In this document: positions 54,396-64,000 of the stretch, piece by piece | Layout of the letters: each line of letters starts with the position of its first letter | Position numbering within the stretch: position 1 is the first letter of the stretch | DNA from: Climacteris rufus | Taxonomy: Eukaryota; Chordata; Aves; Passeriformes; Climacteridae | DNA length: 64,000 bases | Assembly: GCA_013398175.1 (NCBI GenBank) | Contig: VZRZ01004834.1 | Coordinates: 359,812 to 423,811 of the forward strand | Direction of reading: 5' to 3' | Notes under the pieces: model-generated | Told to the model about the DNA's origin: nothing | Seen by the model: the letters and a program-made list of their open reading frames with translations, nothing else | Databases searched by the model: none | Translations under genes and position numbers: made by a program

Positions 54396-57331
54396 TATTT
54401 TTGCTATTCCCTTTCAGGTGAATTTAGAAAATGGAGGTATTTTAAATTATTTTCCCTGTCAGGCATTACAGTACAGTATACAACAGATGAGATTTAGGTT
54501 CTCAGGAAATTTATATTTCATTAAGATCAACTAAGAGTTACTGTTTACAATACATTAATGTCTAATTAAAACACATGAACTAAATTGCATTATTAATAGA
54601 GCAAATACTGCTACTGCTGTTTCTGTTGTTTTCTGTCTTGTGAGCATCACTTCTATTATATTTTGCTAATTGTGCCATCTCTCAGCCCAACGCAAGTCAA
54701 AAAACTGCAATTAAAATTAATTACTTTTATTTATCATTTATCTAAATTATCCCTTTGAAAAGAAAGACCTTGTTTTTAGAAAAATGTGTGTACCATGTTT
54801 GCATGTTACCTTTTACACAAGATTTTATAGAGCAAGCTATTTGCTTGGAGGGTTTTCTGAAGAACAATATTGCAGATGAAGTATGTGTTTCTTCCCATGA
54901 GGTTAAAAATTAATTTGACCTAGCATCAATCTAACACCCTTTCTTCCAAAGAGGCAACTGTCACCTGATCGTGTGAGAATTTGGTAGTTAAGACATCAGC
55001 AGCAGTTGTGTTTGCTTAAATTCCAGTTATATATTTAGTCTATCTTCACACGACTGAATTCAGAAATTAAATATCTATATAAAGAAACAGCAACAAAATC
55101 CAGGGACGGAATGAAGAGATTCTGAAGGCTTTCTTAATGCTTGCTGCACTTATCTGCAGTTTCTAAATTTTCAGCAGGAAGATTTTACCCTTTGCATTAC
55201 TAAAATAATTTTCAGTTATATAAACTTTATGAGTCAGACAGTGTATTTACTAACACATAAAATGGAGCTTATATTAAAAGTTCAAAATCGAGAAGGAATA
55301 TTTCAAAAGCTGATGCTGTGCTTGAGAGGCTGATATCAGACACCAAGAAGGAAATGAGACTTTTGTCTCACCTGACTTCACATGCTGATTGGAAGCACCA
55401 CAGGCCTCCTGTGAAATCAGTGAAGGAACATCAATATTTTAGTGCAGAACCATGTGGCATGTTTTAGGCAGCTACTTTAATTTAAGTGTATTGCTGACCA
55501 GAAGAGGTGAGGCAGTAGTAACATCATTGTTTTGGGATGCTAGCATTTACAGAGGGATGTGAGTGCCAAGGATGCAATTACTATTCCCTGAAAATCTCCT
55601 TGATGCCTAGATTCCCACTTCACGCTCCTGCCTCGCATTGCCATCTAACATTTTACATGCTGAAGATAATTAACCAATTAATGGTAATTATAATGAAACT
55701 CAGGGTTTTCTGAGAAAAGGTGTATGAGACAAATACTAGATATCTTATATGAGTATGACTATTAGATGCACCCAGAATATGAATCAGTTGTCTAAATGAG
55801 GCCAGTGTATCCTTGTTATAGGGATTTGACATTATAATGTGTGGAAGTATCTAACGACAATATAAAATCGAGAGAAAACAGAAGTTGCTAAAGAATTAGT
55901 ATTTGTTTATAACATTAATAATTTCTTCATTTTTCCTTAGGCAAAGCAGTTCCTATTACTTAGATTGTAAGACTTATATATAGAAAAGAAATCACATCTC
56001 AAATAGTGTGATAGATCCTTTTCCTTAGTAGTTCATATGTAGTATCTTTAAAAACACCCCTTATTCTTTCCTCTCTCTACTATGTTTATTGATAGGAGCA
56101 ACAGTGCTGCTTAGAGAATAAACATAAAAATTTTATTATGTAAAAGTTAAATGAAATACATAATATAAGAGTAATTAAATTCAAATTACCACAGCCAGGG
56201 TGTGTGAAAATTAAAATGCTGATTGAGGCTGCTCAAATATATCTATTGAAATACAAAAAAATCTTTCATGATTCTTTTAATAGGGGTCCAAGTCTGCAGC
56301 AGCATTTGTTTATCTTTGTATGCTTTGACAGCAGTGGAACTTTTCAGAAGGTAAATTTATCAGATGATTCACTGCAAACACAATTTTACATGGTTTGCCA
56401 ACAATAAGCTCTATACTTGCTATAGAAGCAGCTTATTTTCAACTGCACTACCTATCAATATACTGCTCTCAGAGTTATTTTTTCAAACACCCTCAATGTT
56501 TAACACCATTCAACTTCCTGCACTTTACAGAGATTGATTTCTAAACAAAAAACTTCAAATATAGTCTTGCACAAAAAATTCCCAGAAAATATTTCAGACT
56601 CATAAAAAATCATGATATTCCCAACGAGGGTACATTTTAAAAGAGTCTATTGCAGCTTATTTGAATTTCTCTTAAATCTGTTCTACATCCATGTTAGCCT
56701 AAGGGTAACTACAGTGCTGCCTACCTTTGCTTTCCTTATGGAAAGCTGTTGAAAGCAGCTGTTGAAACCAAATGACTGAAATGAAAAAGAATCAGCACAA
56801 AATATAGTAACATTTTCCAGAATATTAATTTAGGCACTGTGCACCAAAAGAAAAATAATGATACTAATTCATTAAAAGTAATAAGCAATTCTTGTCAGAT
56901 ATTTATTTGTCTAACAAGATGGTTGCATTGATTCTGATTATGTCTAAAGAATAGCCCCAGAAGATAAATGTAATATAAGTGTTTAAAATTAAAATTAGGT
57001 TTCTCTTTATCTGTTTATTTCTGTTTTAACTTCATTACATCTCCTGTGCTACAGTTTCCAGAAATTTCTCTTTTTTTTTTCTTTTTCTGTAAAGTAGAGG
57101 CCATATAAAATTTAATTGAATAGCTCTGAAACACTGTACAGAGACAATCACAATTAATTCACTCAAGTAAAAAGCATACTTCATCAAATGCTTCAGAACA
57201 CATATCCAGCTGCGCTGTCAGACTGTCTGGTTCCAGATAAGTTTTCTGTTCAGTCATCCAGAGATGCAATGTCAGACTATAAATAATTGTAAAAATCCAT
57301 CCAGGCTTTTTTACAGAATATGTATACACAC

Positions 57332-57369
<38 letters not shown>

Positions 57370-59489
57370 TAAAACAGATTTAGTAATAAACACAAATTTG
57401 ACTGTCCTAAAGAAGAATTACTCTTTTTGATATTTGACTTGCATTTTGAAAAATAAATATGTATGCATCTTGTAAATCAAACAGGTCATAGAAATCTGTG
57501 GATAAGTACATAGGTAGTTGATCGATCATGGACATCTACATTTTTGTGACTCAATTTGCATAATGCTTGCCATTTTGAGAAATTCCTGTCAGTTTTGCAA
57601 TGTCTTATCACCTAACAAACATGTGGTACTGTATGAAATTCCTGCATGAAGCACTCTGATGCAGTAGGTGTGGTCAGAGGCAGAGGACAGTCAGAGATCT
57701 GAAGCCAGCACAAGGAAGACTGACCACAGCCATGCTCACTCAGAGACACTTATAGAACCCTCAGAACAGCTTAGTTATGAGAATACACGGCTGCAGCCTG
57801 TGATCTTTTGTTCCCCTGTGAGTAAAACCACAAGGACCTCCTAGAACATGACTCTAGTCAAAGGCTCGAAGTTGACAGACATGAAGCAAAGCACTCCAGG
57901 TAGTGGTCACTACTTCCTGGAAGAACTAAGGAGGTGGAGGGATGCTCCAGTTAGACATGGAATGGAGTCAGTGGAAGCGGGAGATGAGGGAATGAGAGTA
58001 CATACCAAAAATGCCAAAACCTACCGAGAATTTTCTTTGCTATTTATATGGCCTGCTGCACTAGGACCAGGAATCTGGTGAAGTGTTGGAGGAGGGCCCT
58101 ATATTTCTTTACTTTGGTATCCCATATACTGCTTAGAAACATAGTGAATCAAATTCTCAGATTCCTAAATCTTCTAATTTGCTATATAAGAATGGTTAAT
58201 GATTAACTCTGCCTTTTATTTCCCACTTCATGAACTACTTACTTAGGAAGCAATTGTCATTGTTCTCATACCTAAGTTCTTGCAAGAATGCAAGATTATC
58301 TTGTATTCTCATCTTTGACTCTGCACCCTTAGCATAGTCAGATCCTATTTTCTGATTTTAAAATTTTGTTTATTAGAAGGTGGGACAAACAGTGGCATCT
58401 ATTTTTCTCTCCTATGTGTAATGGACAGTTATTTATGCACATATGTAATAAAATGTGGAGCAGCATATTTGAAAATATATCATCATCTCTTAGAGTAAAA
58501 ACAAGTAGAGGTTTCTGTTTCAGTTCATTTCCTGTAAATGTAAAGCTTACAGCATTTCAAGCAACAAAATATGTACTGAAAACAGTATACTGTTGATGTA
58601 GATAGATCTCATAAAATTGCAGAAAATAAAGGAATCTTTGTAGGTTAATAGCAAGTATACATGATGAATAATTTATTGGTTATTTGGTTTTACTTTGATA
58701 CACTGTTTTATATACTCCCTCTTACATAAAATATTGAGATTTTGATAACTGTAATTAAACATCTTAACTGTTAACATGGACTGCATAAAATTTGCTTGCT
58801 AAGCACATTAAACTGTAGGTATTTTCTTGTGGGGAGATACAATAATACAAAATATGCCAGGTCTCTACTGATGGAGAGTTTGAAAGAAGATATGGGAAAA
58901 AATTATATGGTACCAAGATAAGTATTGTCCAGCTCTTTGAGCAAATGGGCCAAGTGTTGTATCTTAACAATATCAGCAGGTCACAGACAGAAATTGTGAG
59001 TAATTTATTCTAATCACTCTTGCTCACTCTCTTCTATTCAAAGGAGCTCAAAGGAATCCTAAACTACCAGTGAAGTCTCCTTCTATGGATTCTCATAGTT
59101 AAAAATGTTATCAGGAAAGTTTAAAGATACCTGTTAGACTTGAGTCTACAATATTAGTAATTTCTGTGTTATCAGCAGCTTTTTTCCTAGTTTGCAGCTC
59201 TAGATGGTAGTGTGGTAAGTTAACGTTCTAGCTAGAGGTACTGAAAAGTTGTTTTTCTTCTGTTTTCCTCTGTTTAGTAGGCTAGCATCCAAGGCTGGGG
59301 GGGAATGGCAGGATGGATAAAGGACTATTTGACAAAGATCTTTGTATGAGATTGGTCTTGATAACCTGACAAACAAGTTTGTTGTCAGAAGCAGTATAAG
59401 ACAGACAACACTGATTAAAATACTTGCATTTAAATGAAATTGTTTATCTGAAGTGCATTCTTAGACTGTAATAAAGCATATTAATAACA
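54396..59489. other. 5 kb intronic DNA with CA microsatellite and one GC-richer block
   Basis: The 57655-58090 block is less AT-rich than its surroundings and unidentified. The rest is AT-rich with many TAATTA words. No gene supported. Confidence 0.5.
57326..57367. repeat. (CA)n microsatellite
   Basis: About 21 AC units with a single G interruption. The Cys/Val repeat peptide read from the other strand is an artefact. Confidence 0.95.
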
Positions 59490-60382
59490 TAGATGAAGGG
59501 ATTCGGTGCAGCCTCAGCAAGTTTGCTGATGACATCAAGTTGACACAGATTGACACGCATGAAGGACAGGATCCATTCAGAGGGACCTGGACAAGCTCCA
59601 GAATTGTGTCCATGGGAATCTCATGCGGTTAAACAAGACCAGATGTTGGTGCTGCACCTGGATCTGAGCAACCCCCTGTATGAATCCAGATGAACAGATC
59701 AAGAGCAGCCTTACCGAGAAGGACTTGGAGTGCTGGTGGGTGAGAGGCTGGATATGACCCAGCAATGTGCACTTGCAGCACAGAAAGCCAAACTTGTCCT
59801 GGGCTGTATCAAAAGCAGCGTGGCCAGCAGGGCAAGGTGGGGAATCTACCCCTCTGCTCTTCTCTCCTGAGACCCCACCTGTAGCACTGCATCCAGCTCC
59901 GGGGTCCCCAGCACAGGAAGGACATTGACTTGTTGAAGCAAGTCCAGAGGAGGAACACCAAGTTGATCAGACAGATGAAGCAGCTCTCCTGTGAGGATAG
60001 GTTAAGAGAATTGGGCTTGTTTGGTGTGGAAAAGAGAAAGTGATTCAGGGTGATCTAATTGCAGCCTTCCAGTACTTGAAGGGAACCTGCAAGAAAGATG
60101 GAAAGAGACTGTTTATGACGGCATGTGAGAGGACAAGGCAGAATGTCTTCAAACTGAGAGTAGTTTTATATTAGCTATTAGGAAAAAATTCTTTACTGTG
60201 AAGCTGGTAAGGCACTGGAATAGGTTGCCTAGAGAGGCTGTAGATGCTCTGTCCTTGGAAGTGTTCAAGGCCACGTTGGATAGAGCTCTGGTCTAGTGGG
60301 AGGTGTCCCTGCTCATGGCAGGGGCAGTGGAACTAGATGATTTTTAAGGTCCCTTCCAATCCAAAGCATTCTATGAATCTAT
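59490..60382 (+). mobile_element. CR1 LINE, longest copy in window (about 0.9 kb)
   Basis: Runs from ORF2 remnants (CAGCAAGTTTGCTGATGACA, the block encoding the reverse-transcriptase FADD-type region) through GAGACCCCACCTGTAGCACT, GGCACTGGAATAGGTTGCCT and TCCCTGCTCATGGCAGGGGC. It ends AGCATTCTATGAATCTAT. Multiple frameshifts and stops; 5'-truncated; inactive. Confidence 0.95.
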
Positions 60383-63300
60383 ATTTTGGGGTTTTGATGC
60401 AATAATCTTTGAGATTTTTCTGAGGAGTAGAGTGGGAGCACATGTTGTGTTATTATCAATTATGTATTAGCCATTTGTCCATAGATTACAGGTGACAAGG
60501 TAAGCATAGGCAACAAAAAAGATGTACAATGCAAAAATTTATTTTCTTTAAAAAAAATCTCTGTTCTCTATTTTCACTGTTAGAAGCTTAATTTCTAACT
60601 TAGAAAGAAACTATATCTTGAGTTTTGTCTAAACTGCTCTGAGAACATTTAATTGTAAACATAAGTTGTGAAAAATTTCCATGCAACTCTCTATTTTAAA
60701 TAAAAGTATTTTAATAATAATACAATAATAATGGCCCAGTGTAAAAAAATTATTTTACTATTGCTTTGTCATCCATAAACATATTATTACTTTAAAAACT
60801 GGTAAATTATTATTGCATAAATTTGCTGAGCACTACTGTATTGTAGCACTAAGATGCTCAAATCCTGACAGAATTAATCACTTACAAGTTGTGATGGAGA
60901 GTAATAAAGTAGACCTTCTTCCAACACATTATATTGTGGAAGTGGCTAAGGGATGCCCAGCTGGCCTCCAAATAGTGCAGTCAATATAGTCAACATAATG
61001 GATTTAATGAAGTGGGAGGAAAGTGGCCGGGAAGAATCAGTAGGCTCTTTCCCATGGTTTTGGTGTAGAAAGAAACCTCTCCGTGGATATCATACATGGA
61101 GGGCAAAAAATCTGTCACCTTCTCAGCAGTGTGTGACTTATTATCATCATTCTTGTTATTGTGCTAAGTTACTATGATTATTGTAATTAAATCTTAAAAT
61201 TGAGGAAAGAGAAAGAACTTAAAGTGCTCAAGCAGGACTGGAGGTGAGGTATAGTTTGGAGCAAGAATAGGAGTATCTGAAAAACTGAATGGATTACTAA
61301 CATTTCAGGAACTGCTCATGGGAGTGTTAAAATTCCAAAGTTCACTCATGATAAGGATAAAATTCTAGGACAATTAGTTGAGTAGAACACTAATAAAGGA
61401 GGAATAAGTGTTTCACATGGGTGAGTCTGACAATGGGTAATGACTTGACAAGTCAGTACCTTTTTTGTTGATGGTGACTTTCAGCTTGTGTTTAATGACT
61501 TAGTTATTTAGACAAAATTCTGTTTTTCAGAGAGGTGTAAACATAAATCAGGTATGACGAGATTCACGCATGTGGGAAATAACTCTGAAAAATACGTGTA
61601 AGATCATGAACTTTAGCCAATTTTAGATTCAAGTCTTCCATGGGGATTTTCCCTCCTGGGAAGAGTTTAAGAAAGCTCTACAGTGGAATTCAAAGTCTGG
61701 AAAACCTGCCTTGAAGTCTAAGAGGCTAAAGATGCAGCATATCTAAAGAAGGTAAAATATACACTTGATAATGGTTGATAGGTGTCTGCTCCTTGAAAAG
61801 TTTTTCTTAGGTGCAACAAAATCCATCATCTGCAAGGAAAGCAAAATCTCAGATTAGAATAGGATGGAAGTTTTGTTCTGGGATTTGGGGACTTGACATC
61901 AAAATACTCTAAATTACAATTGAAAGTTTTTCAGAAGATTAGTTTTCAATTTAAATGCAATTTATGGTCTTGCTGTAAGAAATTCTCTAGTCTTTGTAAT
62001 ATGAGAGAGGACATAGCTTGATAAGAATAATTTCTTTACAATTTAATTTATAAACTAACTGAAGACCAAGTGGACAAAAATCCATATCCTCGGAGACTTG
62101 AGACAAAGGAAGATAAAGAGGAATGTAGTAAGTGTAAGGAAGTGTCTGGGTGGAGATAAAACTATGTTATGTAAGAAGAGAGTGTAAATGTGCAGAGCAG
62201 AAATGCAGTCTGCTTATGGACACACAGCAGGTCCAAGCTGGGAATATATCAGGCAGCAAGGTCTTTTATAGATCTTTCCCCCCTGAGATATTCCCATGTG
62301 AAATGGTCAAGTTTATTTTTTGTGAACATAATATTTTTCTATTTTGTTGCTTTATCTATATGGCAGAACAATATCAACAATAACATGAAAAAGCAGCAAT
62401 ATTAATTGGGCACAAGCAGGTGAGCATTATTTCATTTTTGAAGCAAACTTCCCAAATTTAATAATTAATTTTGAATTTAAGAATTCATCTTGCTAATAAA
62501 ATATTATACACAGTGATGTTATTTTTTTCTCCTTAGACATGTTTTGTATGACATTCATTTTTTCCCAGTGCAGACTACTAGCTTTCAGAAAACTTTGCTC
62601 TTCTTTTGAGATTCATTAGTAATGCATTTTGTAGCTGCCAGCAGTCAAGAACATATATTGCAATTCAAGCAAATTTTCAATAGCAGACATTTCAGGTATT
62701 ATTGATTCAATCATTAACTTTGCTTTAAGACAAGCCTTAAAGGCTTAGCTATCTTACCTGAAAATATAATTCAATAATATAATATAATCTTATTTATTAC
62801 ATAAATATATACTACTGTATGTTTCATATTGTATTTATTACATGCCTTATGTTTAAATTTAGTAGTAGATAGTTTCCTGTGCATTTTAAGAAGCTTGTCC
62901 AGGTGGTGGGTATTCCTGTTTCACCACTCCAGCCACCGGTATCTGTTTCCTATGGCCCCCATCAAAATATTTACGATGATTCTCATCAATTTGTTTGTGT
63001 TTGTGTCAGTTCATCTGATAAATGCTGAGACACAATGGACTCATGGCTTGTCCAGAACATATTCATATTTAAATCAACAGCTTTCATTACAATCCATCAT
63101 AATCTTTCCAAATTATTCCAGTTCTTACAGTGTTATTGTTACAGAAGCACACCTCATCATTTGATTTCTATTTCCACGTATTAGATCTTGTTGCTGTTTT
63201 TTTTTAAAGTAAGAAAATACATATTAGGAAATTTGTTTCTCATTTGATAAACTAAATACACTGCATTAATGGAGTCTTTGTTAAGTGACATATTCGCAGT

Positions 63301-63893
63301 AGTTGAACCATGCCTATCTGTACTTCCTGGAGTTCAATCATTAGATGTGGACCTCATTTTCAAAGGCAGTTTCAATATAAATTTAATATAATAGTACAAC
63401 TTTTGTAATGAATTAAATTTCCTCAGTTGTTATTTATACATTTAGGGATTTTATCAGTCCCTCTGCTCTTTCTTGAAAATTCAAGTGACCGTTTCTCAGT
63501 TTGGGTTCTTCCATCCTAATGTTATGTTTTTCCCTAGCTGTTAAGATTTGCATTTAGCTGTGCTGCAACATGATTTTTGAAGTTATTCCTCCCTTTAGTC
63601 ATTCAGTTACTGTCATCCTGACAAGTTCGTGCTTATTTGGGAAAAACGTAAATATCAATGTGCAAATAACTATTGGCACAACATCCCCAGTGCTTCAGGG
63701 TCTAGGAAATAACAGTTAACACATCACCTTGCTCATTCTATAGCCTATCTGAAGCTACTGTATACAAACTTACAAATTCTGTATAATTTAAAAATGTAAG
63801 CCAGTCATTACAAATATTAGAGAGTTCCTTGACTACTGATGGAATAGGAAATACTGTGATCATACCAACTAATATCACCTAACATCAATGTAT
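60383..63893. other. AT-rich intronic DNA, nothing recognised
   Basis: Short open frames at 62150-62405 and 62829-63164 show no domain, and no splice context links them to RIMS2. Confidence 0.5.
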
Positions 63894-64000
63894 CATCTTC
63901 CTTCCTTCCTTCCTTCCTTCCTTCCTTCCTTCCTTCCTTCCTTCCTTCCTTCCTTCCTTCCTTTCTTCCATTCTTCCTTTCTTCCTTTCTTCCTTTCTTT
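63894..64000. repeat. (CTTC)n microsatellite running off the window
   Basis: A uniform TTCC/CTTC run to about 63962, then CTTTCTTCC variants to the last base. A polypyrimidine strand of this kind can form triplex (H-DNA) and is prone to length change. The true length is not visible. Confidence 0.97.

Larger units (their letters stand above)
19634..64000 (+). other. RIMS2: Downstream RIMS2 intron (partial)
   Basis: The exon ends in phase 2 and no open frame in the remaining 44 kb resembles the Arg/Ser/Glu-rich RIM linker, PDZ or C2 domains. The next constitutive exon is therefore beyond the right edge. The interval holds one ERV LTR, five or six CR1 pieces, several microsatellites and long AT-rich unique stretches. 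Long introns are usual in this neuronal gene. Confidence 0.8.

Noticed and set aside
57159..57365. Cys/Val repeat peptide on the minus strand
   Set aside because: Translation of the (CA)n microsatellite.
63894..64000. Regularly repeated array at the window end as a CRISPR-like structure
   Set aside because: A 4-nt unit without spacers, so a simple microsatellite in vertebrate DNA.
1..64000. A previously undescribed multi-gene system
   Set aside because: The sequence is a vertebrate intron with one exon and fossil repeats. No clustered genes, operons, defence or biosynthetic signatures were seen.

Overview
This window is vertebrate nuclear DNA, almost certainly from a bird. Dispersed CR1 LINE tails occur on both strands, several ending in the typical avian CR1 3' motif (ATTCTATG / TTCTATGAT). 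One LTR resembles a common bird ERV family. The DNA is AT-rich and gene-poor, with microsatellites and no compact ORF arrangement. The exact species cannot be named; the LTR type favours a neoavian or passerine bird, but weakly.

The only coding sequence I can defend is a single internal exon at 19323-19633 on the + strand. It encodes the second half of the Rab3/Munc13-binding zinc-finger region of a RIM presynaptic scaffold protein, best matched to RIMS2. It has a good branch point, an AG acceptor, a strong GTAAGA donor and phases that fit the family. Everything else reads as RIMS2 intron: at least 19.3 kb upstream and at least 44.4 kb downstream of the exon. The large RIM linker exon expected next is not in the window.

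Repeat layout, left to right: CR1(+) 1600-2084; CR1(+) 9270-9743; old CR1-like(+) about 11578-11860; CR1(+) 14370-14642; exon 19323-19633; ERV LTR(+) 21557-22099; CR1(-) 22745-22985; CR1(-) 47321-47825; short CR1(-) 50787-50888; CR1(-) 53357-53495; old CR1-like(+) about 54175-54395; long CR1(+) 59490-60382; and a CTTC-type microsatellite running off the right end. Simple repeats lie at 28358-28384, 45815-45890, 50889-50980 and 57326-57367.

Beyond the exon and repeats, the more interesting signals are: a TATA box followed by a short ATG-free stretch and a splice donor (43867-43957); two exon-like segments bounded by strong splice sites that would disrupt the RIM frame (16359-16438, 28956-29022); CR1 elements in opposite orientation flanking the exon; and several short perfect palindromes or octamer-type sites that may mark intronic regulatory elements. 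No bacterial, phage, CRISPR or novel multi-gene system is present.
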